NCBI RefSeq assembly: GCF_025971925.1
Contig: NZ_JAPDHV010000002.1
Coordinates: forward strand, 554,003-618,002
Source: Chryseobacterium oryctis
GTDB lineage: Bacteria; Bacteroidota; Bacteroidia; Flavobacteriales; Weeksellaceae
Length of the DNA: 64,000 bases
Direction: 5' to 3'
Shown here: positions 55,363 to 64,000 of the stretch, in pieces
How the letters are laid out: each line of letters starts with the position of its first letter
How positions within the stretch are numbered: the stretch's first letter is position 1
Made by a program: the position numbers and the translations under genes
The notes under the pieces: generated by a model
Told to the model about the DNA's origin: nothing
The model's input: only the letters and a program-made list of their open reading frames with translations
Databases searched by the model: none

Positions 55363-57591
55363 TTATTGTCCTTGTTGCATTACACCTCCGTTATCTTCTT
55401 TTTTAGTCTGATTCAGGATGTTGGCATCTTCCTTAGCTAATTTATTTTTAGTCGGAATCTTATAATTAATTGAAAGTCCAAAGTTTCTAGTATCATATTT
55501 ACTTTTAATCATTACAGCTTCTCCGGAAGGCGGATTAGAACGAACCTGCATTACCTGTCCGTTGAAAATGTCATTAGCAAAAACAGAAACAGTCAGGCGA
55601 TTATTCATAAATTTCTTGGTTAAAGTAATATCAAATGAATTGTTGAAAGGTTTTTCAGCCGTAAAATAGAAATACCCTGCTTTTGGAGTCAGATAACTGT
55701 AATTGGCAGTCAATTTTATATCTTTCGGTAAAATCAACTGGGTCATAATGTTGAAAATCCAAAAGCCTTTGTTATTCAGATTGTCAATTTCATGTTTCTG
55801 ATAACCAGCGTATAGATACATGAAATTAATTTTATCAGGATTAAAATTAAACTTCATAATTTCGCTCAAAGGCTTACTGAAAACCATAAACGGAACAGGT
55901 AGACCAACATTGAAATTATGAATCTTCATATTTGAAATATTTACCTGCTCGTTATACAGTTTTCTTCCGTCTTTTCTGATGATTTGAGCGACTTGGTTTG
56001 TTGCAGAACTTACGCTATATCCGATAAAAGCATAATCAAAAGCTGAAACTTTTAATTCATAATTATCAAAAATTGTGGGTTGTAAATTTGGGTTTCCTGT
56101 TACTTCTGTACTTGGTCCAGAGAAAGTCACGTTATTCGGGTTTAGAGCAGAAATACTAGGCAAACTTATTTTTTTGTTGTAATTCGCAGCAATATATACC
56201 TGATTCATGATGTTGTACTGCACACTTGCGTTCGGGAATAATTTAAATTTATTGAAAGGAATTAAGTCATCCTGAACAAGTTTTCCGTCTTTGTCAAAGC
56301 CTCTTGTAATTCCTGAAATATCATAATTCTCTGCACGTGAACCTAATATGAAATCAAACTTTTTGAGTTTTGCCTGAAATTCTAAATACGTTGAAGCTGT
56401 TTGTCTTTGATATTCCAGATTGGTTAACCCAAAACTTTCGGTATCATAATTTTGCTTTTCATATAAACCTCCGAAACTTACTTTTCCTCCGTCAAGAAGT
56501 TTTATAGGCTGAGAATAATCTATTTTGAAATTAGCAATATTCATGACAGATTTGTTATTCAGTATATCCTTTAATCCACTAGTTTTACTTTCAATAGGTT
56601 CGTTTAAAGGTGCTGCAAAATCACCATCTTGAAAGAAGTTATCTTGGGAAAACTTACTGTCTGAGCGAGTAAATCCAAATTGGAAGTCTAATTTTTGAGT
56701 TTTCTCTGCAAAACGTTTTTGATAAGTAACAACTGCTTCTTGTCTTAAATTATTAGTATGAGCAACATCCGAAGAAGTATAATAAGCTTCCCTTAAATCT
56801 TTAGGGTTATCCTGATAAGGTAAATCACCATGACCATTACTCAAAGTATAGTTATCGTTGTTATTATGGTAAATATCGTAGTTTAATAGTAGTCTGTCTT
56901 GTCCTAAATCAAAAGTTAAACCTGATTTTGCAAAATATCCACGTCCGAATCTGTTTGTATTAGTATTTAGCAATTCATCTTGTTGACCTGTGAGCATACT
57001 TTCACGATAGTTTTGTCCAACATTTAATTGCCATCCGAAGAGCTTATTTCTTGCATTTAAGTTTAATGAATTGGTTGTTCGGCTTCGGAATTTATCATAA
57101 TTTGTAAAAGAATAGTTTCCTGAATAAGTTGCCGTAAGATATTTATTAGCATTTTTATTGGTAATAATATTCATGATGGCTCCTCCTGAAGTGGCAGGAA
57201 ATTCTGCTCCAGGCTGAGTAATTACTTCTATTCTGTCAATGGAATTTGCAGGCATTCCTTCTAGGAAAGAGTTTAATTCGTTTGAAGTAATATTTAATGG
57301 TCTTCCGTTTAGGTAAACATCTAGCATTTTACCTTGATACATCATTCCTGCGATGTCTGTTGATACAAGTCCCGGAAGTTTTTTTATTCCTTCTAAAGCG
57401 TTTCCGTTATTAAGCTGTGGCTGTTCCGAAAAATCGAAAATGGTACGGTCGGCTTTTTGCTCAACGGCTTTTTTAGTTTTGGTAATAGTTACAGCTTCTA
57501 TTTGCTTTTCCTTGGGTTGATTGTTGTTTTTTTCTTGGGCATAAGTAAATAATGTCCCTAAAAAGGATAAAGCTATAATTGTTTTTTTCAT
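55363..57591 (-). CDS. TonB-dependent receptor-like outer membrane protein
   Basis: 742 residues. The signal peptide ends at FTYAQ. A short N-terminal spacer leads to a plug-like domain (ALEGIKKLPGLVSTDIAGMMYQGKMLDVYLNGRPLN, ANSIDRIEVITQPGAEFPATSGGAIMNIITNK), then a long beta-barrel region. It lacks the usual carboxypeptidase-like extension and belongs to the barrel family often called outer membrane beta-barrel family 3. The ligand is unknown. It is divergent from a LytS/LytTR pair, which may control it. The stated plug quotes are abbreviated by motif. Confidence 0.85.
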   Translation of the reverse strand: MKKTIIALSFLGTLFTYAQEKNNNQPKEKQIEAVTITKTKKAVEQKADRTIFDFSEQPQLNNGNALEGIKKLPGLVSTDIAGMMYQGKMLDVYLNGRPLNITSNELNSFLEGMPANSIDRIEVITQPGAEFPATSGGAIMNIITNKNANKYLTATYSGNYSFTNYDKFRSRTTNSLNLNARNKLFGWQLNVGQNYRESMLTGQQDELLNTNTNRFGRGYFAKSGLTFDLGQDRLLLNYDIYHNNNDNYTLSNGHGDLPYQDNPKDLREAYYTSSDVAHTNNLRQEAVVTYQKRFAEKTQKLDFQFGFTRSDSKFSQDNFFQDGDFAAPLNEPIESKTSGLKDILNNKSVMNIANFKIDYSQPIKLLDGGKVSFGGLYEKQNYDTESFGLTNLEYQRQTASTYLEFQAKLKKFDFILGSRAENYDISGITRGFDKDGKLVQDDLIPFNKFKLFPNASVQYNIMNQVYIAANYNKKISLPSISALNPNNVTFSGPSTEVTGNPNLQPTIFDNYELKVSAFDYAFIGYSVSSATNQVAQIIRKDGRKLYNEQVNISNMKIHNFNVGLPVPFMVFSKPLSEIMKFNFNPDKINFMYLYAGYQKHEIDNLNNKGFWIFNIMTQLILPKDIKLTANYSYLTPKAGYFYFTAEKPFNNSFDITLTKKFMNNRLTVSVFANDIFNGQVMQVRSNPPSGEAVMIKSKYDTRNFGLSINYKIPTKNKLAKEDANILNQTKKEDNGGVMQQGQ

Positions 57592-57754
57592 AATGTTTTT
57601 ACTACTGTTCAGTTAGACGTAGGAAAATGTATTTTGTTACAACAAAGTATTGAGAATTTGTCTTTTCCTTTTTGAGAGAAAATATACTAGCGAACTTTCA
57701 TCGATAAAAAATAAGGTTTTATCTAAATCTTATTTTTATACTTTTAATAAAGCC

Positions 57755-57762
57755 TATTTTTG
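57755..57762 (+). promoter_or_regulatory. -7 promoter box of the histidine kinase gene
   Basis: TATTTTTG, an exact TAnnTTTG match ending four bases before the chosen ATG at 57767, which predicts a leaderless or near-leaderless mRNA. Confidence 0.4.
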
Positions 57763-57766
57763 TTTT

Positions 57767-58780
57767 ATGAAAATGAACAGGCTATTTTATCTTCATCTCT
57801 TTTTTTGGGCAATTTACATTATAGGTTCAGTTGTGATACCTTATTTTCTATCTGCTGATTTTGGATTGACTATTCTGAATATTACCTTTTTTATTGCCAG
57901 TTTTGTTTGTTTTTATATAAATTATTTCTTTGTTGTTCCTCAGTTTTTTAGTTCAAGAAGATTTTACAAATCTATTTTGGCGTTTTTGTTGAGTGTTGTT
58001 TGCTTTGTTGTCGTTAGGTATTTAATGGAAGAGGTACTGCTTCCCGATTTTTATGTGTTAAACAATCATCAAAAGAATATAAGTTTCCTCAACTATTTTT
58101 TGAATAATATATTTTACAGTAGTACAACTATTTTCATAAGCACTATATTTTGGTTTCTTAAATATTTCATCAAAATAGAACGAGAGAAGATAGAATTAAT
58201 TGAAGCCAAAAAAATAGCAGAATTACAGGCTTTGAAAACACAAATTAATCCACATTTTATTTTTAATTCTTTAAATAATATTTATTCGCTTGTTTATCAA
58301 AAATCTGACAAAGCACTACCCGCTATTGAAGAGCTGGGTAAATTGTTAAGATATAGTACAAAAGATTTGGGTGAAAATTCGATTACTTTAGATAAAGAAA
58401 TAGGGTATATTGATAGTTTGATAGCTTTGGAGAAATTGAGAATTAAAAATCCTGAATTATTCCTTATTGAAAAGAATATTAATCATCCGCAATTGAATAT
58501 TTCACCTATGCTTTTAGTTCCTTTTGTTGAAAATGCCTTTAAGCATGGTGATTTCAGAGATAAAGGTATTCAAATGAAGATTTCTGATAATAATGAAATT
58601 TTACATTTTTATCTTTTAAATTTTAAAAAGGAGAGAATGAAAGATTCAGATTCAGGAATTGGGATTGAAAACGTGAAGAAAAGGCTGAATATTTTGTATC
58701 CCAAGAAGCATGAATTAAACATAAAGAGCTCAGAGACAGAGTTTATTGTAGATTTGAAAATTGATTTAAGAAATGAATAG
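57767..58780 (+). CDS. LytS-type sensor histidine kinase
   Basis: 337 residues from MKMNRLFYLHL at 57767; the upstream frame starting from a TTG at 57650 is not used. Four membrane segments in the first ~150 residues form the sensor. The phosphoacceptor region ALKTQINPHFIFNSLNNIYS is near 160 (abbreviated here by motif) and the ATP-binding site PFVENAFKHG and GIGIENVKKRL follow. This is the His_kinase/YehU type. It overlaps its response regulator by eight bases. Confidence 0.9.
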   Translation: MKMNRLFYLHLFFWAIYIIGSVVIPYFLSADFGLTILNITFFIASFVCFYINYFFVVPQFFSSRRFYKSILAFLLSVVCFVVVRYLMEEVLLPDFYVLNNHQKNISFLNYFLNNIFYSSTTIFISTIFWFLKYFIKIEREKIELIEAKKIAELQALKTQINPHFIFNSLNNIYSLVYQKSDKALPAIEELGKLLRYSTKDLGENSITLDKEIGYIDSLIALEKLRIKNPELFLIEKNINHPQLNISPMLLVPFVENAFKHGDFRDKGIQMKISDNNEILHFYLLNFKKERMKDSDSGIGIENVKKRLNILYPKKHELNIKSSETEFIVDLKIDLRNE

Positions 58781-59471
58781 AATTAAATGCATAATTGTAG
58801 ATGATGAGCCTTTAGCAATCTTGCTGTTGGAAAGTTATGTAGAAAAAGTTTCTTTTTTAGAATTGGTTTTTTCTACAGAAAACCCGATTGATGCATTAGA
58901 TTATATTCAAAAAAATGAATGTGATTTGGTGTTTTTAGATATTCAGATGCCTGAATTGACGGGAATTAATCTTATGAGAATCCTTGGAGATAAACAAAAA
59001 TATATTTTGACGACGGCGTATTCAGAATATGCTTTGGAGGGTTATGAATATAATATTATTGATTACCTTCTAAAACCAATTTCTTTTGAACGTTTTTATA
59101 AAAGTATTTTAAAGGCTCAGGAACGTTTTGAGATGAGTAAGAATAGCGAAAATTCTTATTTTTATGTAAAGGCTTCGGGGCAACAGCATAGAGTCAACTT
59201 TGAAGATATTCTCTTTGTTGAAAGCATCAAAGATTATGTGAATATAAAAACTTCAGAGCAGGAATATATTGTTTTAGATACCTTAAAATCAATGGAAAAA
59301 CAGCTTCCCGAAAGTTCTTTTGTCAGAATCCACAAATCGTTTATTATTAATTTGAATCAAATTCAAAATTTTGATATTAAGAAAGTGAATTTAGTTGATA
59401 ATAAGGAAATTCCGATAGGAGATATGTATAAACATAATTTTTTAATTAAAATAAAAAAGCAGTCTCAATAG
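58773..59471 (+). CDS. LytTR-family response regulator
   Basis: 232 residues. The receiver domain has the acidic pair in IIVDDEP, the phosphorylated Asp in LVFLDIQMPELTG and the Lys in DYLLKPISFERF. The C-terminal LytTR DNA-binding domain (about 130-230) includes VNFEDILFVESIKDYVNI and FVRIHKSFIINLNQI. It should bind direct repeats upstream of its targets; the divergent outer membrane receptor gene is the obvious candidate. A terminator overlaps its stop. Confidence 0.93.
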   Translation: MNRIKCIIVDDEPLAILLLESYVEKVSFLELVFSTENPIDALDYIQKNECDLVFLDIQMPELTGINLMRILGDKQKYILTTAYSEYALEGYEYNIIDYLLKPISFERFYKSILKAQERFEMSKNSENSYFYVKASGQQHRVNFEDILFVESIKDYVNIKTSEQEYIVLDTLKSMEKQLPESSFVRIHKSFIINLNQIQNFDIKKVNLVDNKEIPIGDMYKHNFLIKIKKQSQ

Positions 59472-59487
59472 AAACTGCTTTTTTTAT
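59453..59487. terminator. Terminator between the LytTR gene and aconitase
   Basis: AAAAAAGCAGT pairs with ACTGCTTTTTT and is followed by T residues; on the minus strand an A/T-rich tract also follows, so it may serve both convergent genes. Confidence 0.8.
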
Positions 59488-59505
59488 GATTAATCAATCT
59501 AACAA

Positions 59506-61776
59506 TTAATTTTTTTCTTGTTGCTTGATAAGGTTAAGCGCTGAACCTGCTTTAAACCAATCAATTTGTTGATCGTTGTAAGTGTGGTTTGCAATAACTG
59601 TGTCTTTAGAACCATCCGCATGAATGAATTCTAATGTTAATGGTTTTCCCGGAGCAAACTGGTCTAAATCTAAGAAGTTAACAGTGTCATCTTCTTGGAT
59701 TTTATCATAATCAGCTTTGTCAGCGAAAGTTAAACCTAGCATACCTTGTTTTTTAAGGTTTGTTTCGTGGATACGAGCGAAAGATTTTACCAATACCGCT
59801 TTTACACCCAAATGTCTTGGTTCCATCGCAGCATGTTCTCTTGAAGAACCTTCACCATAATTTTCATCACCGACAACAATTGAAGGAACTCCAGCAGCTT
59901 TGTAAGCTCTTTGTACAGCAGGAACTTCACCGTATTCACCAGTTAATTGGTTTTTTACGTTGTTAGTTTCCATATTGTAAGCATTTACAGCTCCAATCAA
60001 CATATTGTTTGAAATGTTATCTAAGTGACCTCTGTATTTCAACCATGGTCCTGCCATAGAAATATGGTCAGTTGTACATTTTCCAAATGCTTTGATTAAT
60101 ACTTTAGCTCCTTCAATATTTTTACCATCCCAAGCTGGGAATTCTTCTAATAACTGAAGCCTGTCTGAAGTAGGACTCACATTCACAACAACTGATGATC
60201 CGTCTTCAGATGGAGCCTGATATCCGTTGTCTCCTACAGCAAACCCTTTTTCAGGTAATTCAAAACCTTTAGGCTCATCAAGCTTAATTTGCTCTCCGGC
60301 TTCGTTTGTTAAAGTATCTGTAATTGGGTTGAAGTCTAGCCTTCCTGAGATTGCAACAGCAGCTACCATTTCAGGAGAAGCTACGAAAGCATGAGTATTT
60401 GGGTTACCATCAGCTCTTTTTGCAAAGTTTCTGTTGAAAGAGTGAATGATTGAGTTTTTCTCTCCTTTTTCAGCATCTTCTCTATCCCATTGTCCGATAC
60501 ATGGTCCACAAGCATTAGTGAAGATTCTGGCATTTTCAAATTTTCTGAAAGAATTTAAGAATCCGTCTCTTTCAGCGGTGTATTTTACTTGCTCAGAACC
60601 AGGGTTTATACCTAAAATAGCTTTTGGTTTTACACCTTTAGCAACAGCATCTTCCACGATAGAAGCAGCTCTTGATAAATCTTCGTAAGAAGAGTTGGTA
60701 CAAGAACCTATAAGAGCCCATTCAACTTCTAACGGCCATCCGTTGGCTTCAGCTTTGGCTCTAAACTCAGAAACAGGTGTTGCTAAATCCGGAGTGAAAG
60801 GTCCGTTCAAATGAGGAGCTAATTCGGAAAGGTTGATTTCGATTACTTGATCAAAATATTGTTCAGGGTTTGCATATACCTCAGCATCACCTGTTAAGTG
60901 TTCTGCAATTTTATCAGCAGCATCTACAACGTCTTGTCTTCCTGTAGCAGCCAAATATCTTCTCATTGAATCGTCATATCCGAAAGTAGATGTTGTAGCT
61001 CCGATTTCAGCACCCATGTTACAGATTGTACCTTTACCTGTTGCTGAAAGAGATTCTGCTCCTTCTCCGAAATATTCTACGATACATCCTGTACCTCCTT
61101 TTACTGTTAAAATACCAGCAACTTTTAGGATGACGTCTTTTGCAGAAGTCCAGCCATTCATTTTACCGGTTAATTTTACACCGATAAGTTTAGGCATTTT
61201 AAGTTCCCAAGCCATTCCTGCCATTACGTCTACCGCATCAGCACCTCCTACGCCAATTGCTACCATTCCCAAACCTCCTGCATTTACAGTGTGAGAGTCG
61301 GTTCCAATCATCATTCCTCCAGGGAATGCATAATTTTCAAGAACTACTTGGTGAATGATACCTGCACCAGGTTTCCAGAAACCGATTCCGTATTTATCAC
61401 AAACCGAACTTAAGAAGTTAAAAACCTCAGAGTTTTTATTGATTCCTTCTTGTAAGTCTTTATCTGCACCTACTTTTGCCTGAATTAAGTGATCTGCGTG
61501 AGCTGTTGAAGGAACTGCTACTTTAGATTTTCCGGCTTGCATAAACTGCAAAAGAGCCATTTGTGCAGTTGCATCTTGCATTGCTACTCTATCCGGAGCA
61601 AAATCTACATAAGAATTTCCTCGTTCGTGTGCTTGTGTAGCATTTCCTTCCCATAAATGAGTGTAAAGAATTTTTTCTGAAAGGGTAAGAGGTTTTCCCA
61701 CGATTTGTCTTGCTGCAGCAATTCTCTCAGGATAACGCTCGTACACTTTTTTGATCATGTCAATGTCGAAAGTCAT
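59506..61776 (-). CDS. acnA: Aconitate hydratase (mitochondrial-type)
   Basis: 756 residues. Iron-sulfur cluster cysteines lie in [12 protein letters not shown] and [12 protein letters not shown]. Other signatures are [16 protein letters not shown], the DHISMAGPW region and the swivel-domain [17 protein letters not shown] with the substrate-binding Arg/Ser. It has the length and layout of mitochondrial-type aconitase found in Bacteroidota, not of E. coli AcnB. It isomerises citrate and isocitrate in the TCA cycle. The 315-base gap upstream shows AT-rich leader DNA and the promoter of the divergent gene. Confidence 0.95.
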   Translation of the reverse strand: MTFDIDMIKKVYERYPERIAAARQIVGKPLTLSEKILYTHLWEGNATQAHERGNSYVDFAPDRVAMQDATAQMALLQFMQAGKSKVAVPSTAHADHLIQAKVGADKDLQEGINKNSEVFNFLSSVCDKYGIGFWKPGAGIIHQVVLENYAFPGGMMIGTDSHTVNAGGLGMVAIGVGGADAVDVMAGMAWELKMPKLIGVKLTGKMNGWTSAKDVILKVAGILTVKGGTGCIVEYFGEGAESLSATGKGTICNMGAEIGATTSTFGYDDSMRRYLAATGRQDVVDAADKIAEHLTGDAEVYANPEQYFDQVIEINLSELAPHLNGPFTPDLATPVSEFRAKAEANGWPLEVEWALIGSCTNSSYEDLSRAASIVEDAVAKGVKPKAILGINPGSEQVKYTAERDGFLNSFRKFENARIFTNACGPCIGQWDREDAEKGEKNSIIHSFNRNFAKRADGNPNTHAFVASPEMVAAVAISGRLDFNPITDTLTNEAGEQIKLDEPKGFELPEKGFAVGDNGYQAPSEDGSSVVVNVSPTSDRLQLLEEFPAWDGKNIEGAKVLIKAFGKCTTDHISMAGPWLKYRGHLDNISNNMLIGAVNAYNMETNNVKNQLTGEYGEVPAVQRAYKAAGVPSIVVGDENYGEGSSREHAAMEPRHLGVKAVLVKSFARIHETNLKKQGMLGLTFADKADYDKIQEDDTVNFLDLDQFAPGKPLTLEFIHADGSKDTVIANHTYNDQQIDWFKAGSALNLIKQQEKN

Positions 61777-62038
61777 ATCTATTTTGATTTTTTTTAAATA
61801 AAATTTTCACTTATTAATAGCAAAATAACTTATTTACATTCATCAAATTTTGTTCCTACATTTTGTTAGAAGGCATAAATAAGATGAATGATTAATATTA
61901 TTTTCAACTATCAAGTTAAGCAAAAAATAAATTTTGATTCATTGATATAGGATAAAATAATCATAATTACTCTTAAATAGAAACATTCTAAACAAAGTGA
62001 TTTCATTTGTAAAAAGAAACTTTAAATAAAGGCTGCTA

Positions 62039-62068
62039 TTTGTTTCAAATACATTTTCTTTATCTTCG
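62039..62068 (+). promoter_or_regulatory. Predicted promoter of the gene at 62092
   Basis: TTTG at 62039-62042 and TATCTTCG at 62061-62068, 18 bases apart, match the Bacteroidota -33/-7 pair with one mismatch. The rest of the gap from 61777 shows no other feature. Confidence 0.55.
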
Positions 62069-62091
62069 TAAGTATAGTTTATTAGAACGAA

Positions 62092-63342
62092 ATGTCAAAT
62101 TCAGATTGTGAAATAATAGGGCAACTAAAAATTTTTGTTAAAAAAAGGTTTGGAAAGCCACTAAATTCCATAAAAAGTTTTGAAGAATTATCTGAAAATA
62201 CAAATCTCAGTGTTCAGACTTTAAGACGGTTTTTTGGAAAAATAGATAAAAACAAAAAAATTGGATTAACGTCACTTTCATTGCTTTGTAAATATGTTGG
62301 TTTTGCTGACTGGCAAGATTTTTCTCTAAATTTTGAAAATCAACAAAATATCTCAGATAAAGACAAAATTTACATAGAAAATATGCTTGTTTTTTTTGAG
62401 AATGGAGAACGCTACAACATCGACTATCATCAAAATACTATGATTGTAGATACTCTGAATGATTATGCTAAAGTTATTTACTATAAAAAAGAAAATTTAC
62501 AATTCTTTTACTCGCTTTATCAAAAAAATAATTGGTGCTCAGATTATTTTCTTGCATGGTTACCCAATTATAATTTTTTTGGTCAAGATTGGTTTAGAAC
62601 CATTTTAATGAATAGAATTTCTCAAACGAAAAATATTCTTGTAAAATTGGCTCTCAACAATTTCTTATTATTAGGTTTTTTTCTTTCGAATGGCGATTGC
62701 GAGTTGGCTAAAGAAATGGTTTTACTCGATAAAATATATAAAGATTATCGTGAAAATCATCAATACATGCCATATCACGAAATGCGCTATCATACAGTTA
62801 AGTTGATTTTTGCAAAAAGAAATGATGATGAGGAAAGTTTTCAAAAGATAGTTAAAGTTTATATTGATGATTTGGAGAACTCTAAATTAGAAGAAATTAG
62901 TCAACAGGAAATGCTTATTTTCTTTTGCAATACCCTTTTGTGGTTGGAAGAATATGATATAGCTTATTACTATTTAAAAAAAGCAAAACCCTTTTTGAAA
63001 TCTTTTCCAATTAAGAAAGATAAGCAAGAGGCTATGCATTTTTTTGGAATTAATATGGCTTTTGTAAAAACAACTTTTGCTTTAGCTTGGGTTGCAAATA
63101 AAGATTCTAATACAGAAGATTTTGAATTGACAGATTATGATTTTAATGATATTACAGGTTTGCTTTACAATGATTATATCAAAATAATGTATCTCGCAAA
63201 GTGCATCTTATCAGAAAACGGATTAGCTAAGAAAAGGTTTCTTTTTCAAGAATTAAAACCGTTGGTTGAAGACACAAACTATTCTCAAATATATCATCTT
63301 TTGCAAAATTTGGATTCTGATTTTTCTGAATATTCTTCTTGA
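62092..63342 (+). CDS. Large cytoplasmic protein with an HTH-like N-terminus, function unknown
   Basis: 416 residues, no signal peptide or membrane segment. The N-terminal ~75 residues have FEELSENTNLSVQTLRRFFGK and SLLCKYVGFADWQDFS, an arrangement I know from uncharacterised Bacteroidota proteins with a helix-turn-helix-like start. The remaining ~330 residues look like helical repeats rich in Tyr/Trp/Phe (CSDYFLAWLPNYNFFG, YYYLKKAKPFLKSFP), similar to TPR-like sensor regions. It could be a regulator sensing a ligand or partner. A promoter precedes it, and a partial gene follows 75 bases on. Confidence 0.65.
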   Translation: MSNSDCEIIGQLKIFVKKRFGKPLNSIKSFEELSENTNLSVQTLRRFFGKIDKNKKIGLTSLSLLCKYVGFADWQDFSLNFENQQNISDKDKIYIENMLVFFENGERYNIDYHQNTMIVDTLNDYAKVIYYKKENLQFFYSLYQKNNWCSDYFLAWLPNYNFFGQDWFRTILMNRISQTKNILVKLALNNFLLLGFFLSNGDCELAKEMVLLDKIYKDYRENHQYMPYHEMRYHTVKLIFAKRNDDEESFQKIVKVYIDDLENSKLEEISQQEMLIFFCNTLLWLEEYDIAYYYLKKAKPFLKSFPIKKDKQEAMHFFGINMAFVKTTFALAWVANKDSNTEDFELTDYDFNDITGLLYNDYIKIMYLAKCILSENGLAKKRFLFQELKPLVEDTNYSQIYHLLQNLDSDFSEYSS

Positions 63343-63374
63343 TTTTCTTTTTAAGATTGGACACGTTTGGACTT

Positions 63375-63403
63375 TTTGTTATGGCTTTCTCAGAGTATTT
63401 TTG
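63375..63403 (+). promoter_or_regulatory. Predicted promoter of the partial gene at 63417
   Basis: TTTG at 63375-63378 and TATTTTTG at 63396-63403, 17 bases apart, match the -33/-7 consensus exactly in both elements. Confidence 0.55.
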
Positions 63404-63416
63404 AGAAAAAATTTAT

Positions 63417-64000
63417 ATGAAAACAGAAGTTAAAGCATTTAAAATTACTTCATTAAAAGGAAATAATTATTTAGTCGAAGTTGTTAATGATGGAAACACG
63501 CTTCCTCAAGTGAAAGTTTTTAAACAAGTTGAAAATGCGTTTGAAGTTGCAAAAAATGAATTTGATATTTCTCCTACGATAGAAGGTCGAAAAAGTGAAT
63601 TGAATACACGAGAAATGTGGAACAAAATTTTAAAAATAATTCCGATTGTTTTAATGCTGTGTGTTTTTATCAATTCTTGTCAAAAACATGCTTCATCAGA
63701 GCCGTTAGATATAGATCCGCTTCGGAGTGTTTATTTTTATGATAATTATGGTGTTGGTTACAACATGCGAGATGCTAAAAATATTAAGGATGCAGAAGAT
63801 AGAGCAGATATTTATTTGAATAGATTAGATAAGTATTTTGAATTTTTGGCTTCAAAACCGGTTAATGGAGTAAATGAGAACCGTAAATTTGAAGCAATGG
63901 GTTATTTAGATAAATATTCGAATAATGAGGTTTTTAAAATTGAAAATCTTAGTCGTGAAGATCAGTTACAGGTTCAACAGTATATTTATAGTAAAAGAAA
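63417..64000 (+). CDS. Membrane-anchored protein of unknown function, 3' end outside window
   Basis: An open frame runs from ATG 63417 to the window end (194 codons visible) with no stop. The first ~66 residues are hydrophilic (MKTEVKAFKI, VEVVNDGNTLPQVKVF). A hydrophobic segment follows (KILKIIPIVLMLCVFINSCQ), ending in what would be a lipobox if translation began at Met67 (63615). The rest is charged and helical (DAEDRADIYLNRLDKYFEF). Two readings are open: a single-pass protein with a cytoplasmic domain, or a lipoprotein using the internal start. A good promoter at 63375-63403 favours the longer form. Confidence 0.65.
   Translation, partial: MKTEVKAFKITSLKGNNYLVEVVNDGNTLPQVKVFKQVENAFEVAKNEFDISPTIEGRKSELNTREMWNKILKIIPIVLMLCVFINSCQKHASSEPLDIDPLRSVYFYDNYGVGYNMRDAKNIKDAEDRADIYLNRLDKYFEFLASKPVNGVNENRKFEAMGYLDKYSNNEVFKIENLSREDQLQVQQYIYSKR

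Noticed and set aside
61777-62091. A small RNA or gene in the 315-base gap before aconitase
   Set aside because: Only AT-rich DNA and one promoter are visible; no stable hairpin or open frame of note.

Overview
The window looks like chromosomal DNA from a Chryseobacterium-like member of the Flavobacteriia (Bacteroidota). It is AT-rich. Many genes have a Bacteroidota promoter box (TAnnTTTG) rather than an E. coli -10. It encodes a type IX secretion C-terminal sorting domain, DUF4251 and DUF6705 lipoproteins, a fused CcoN-CcoO cbb3 oxidase and many small Cys-anchored lipoproteins. I see no rRNA, tRNA, CRISPR array, insertion sequence or phage gene, so most of it is core chromosome with a few accessory islets.

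Layout. 1-7.4 kb: the 3' part of a dipeptide epimerase gene, two tandem monoheme cytochrome lipoproteins, a MeaB-type GTPase, two DUF4251 lipoproteins made by a tandem duplication that also copied the 3' tip of meaB, an M48 metallopeptidase lipoprotein, and an mlaE-mlaF-outer membrane protein operon. 7.5-17.2 kb, all on the minus strand: a sugar-phosphate transferase, queE, folD, pgi, a DUF4349 lipoprotein, an AI-2E family permease and lon. 17.4-30.3 kb, all on the plus strand: a PpiD-like chaperone, an MlaD-type MCE protein, a two-gene HdrD/GlcF-like iron-sulfur module, a FkbM methyltransferase, a small glycan cluster (glycosyltransferase, asparagine-synthase-like protein, flippase), a lipoprotein and serS.

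30.4-34.5 kb is the accessory part. A lipoprotein with a glycine-rich linker and a possible JAB/JAMM-type metalloprotease domain is followed on the same strand by a DUF6705 lipoprotein, three more small lipoproteins and the 3' relic of a second DUF6705 gene. An XRE regulator is divergent from it. The arrangement resembles a toxin with downstream protective genes, but no function is proven.

34.5-44.2 kb holds the cbb3 oxidase locus: ccoI (fixI), ccoS, fused ccoNO, ccoQ, ccoP, ccoG, fixH and a TauE/SafE-like protein with a His/Cys-rich tail. A divergent Crp/Fnr-family regulator lies beside it. A 14-bp sequence matching at 13 positions lies before both the regulator gene and ccoS and is a good candidate for the regulator's operator.

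44.2-46.1 kb carries panB, a small membrane protein and an RluA-type pseudouridine synthase. 46.4-48.5 kb carries a T9SS cargo protein. 48.5-55.3 kb is a complete thiamine operon (thiS-thiC-thiE-like-thiD-thiE-thiG-thiH-thiF) behind a TPP riboswitch. 55.3-59.5 kb has a TonB-receptor-like outer membrane protein divergent from a LytS/LytTR two-component pair. The window ends with aconitase, a large uncharacterised cytoplasmic protein, and the start of a membrane-anchored protein that runs off the end.
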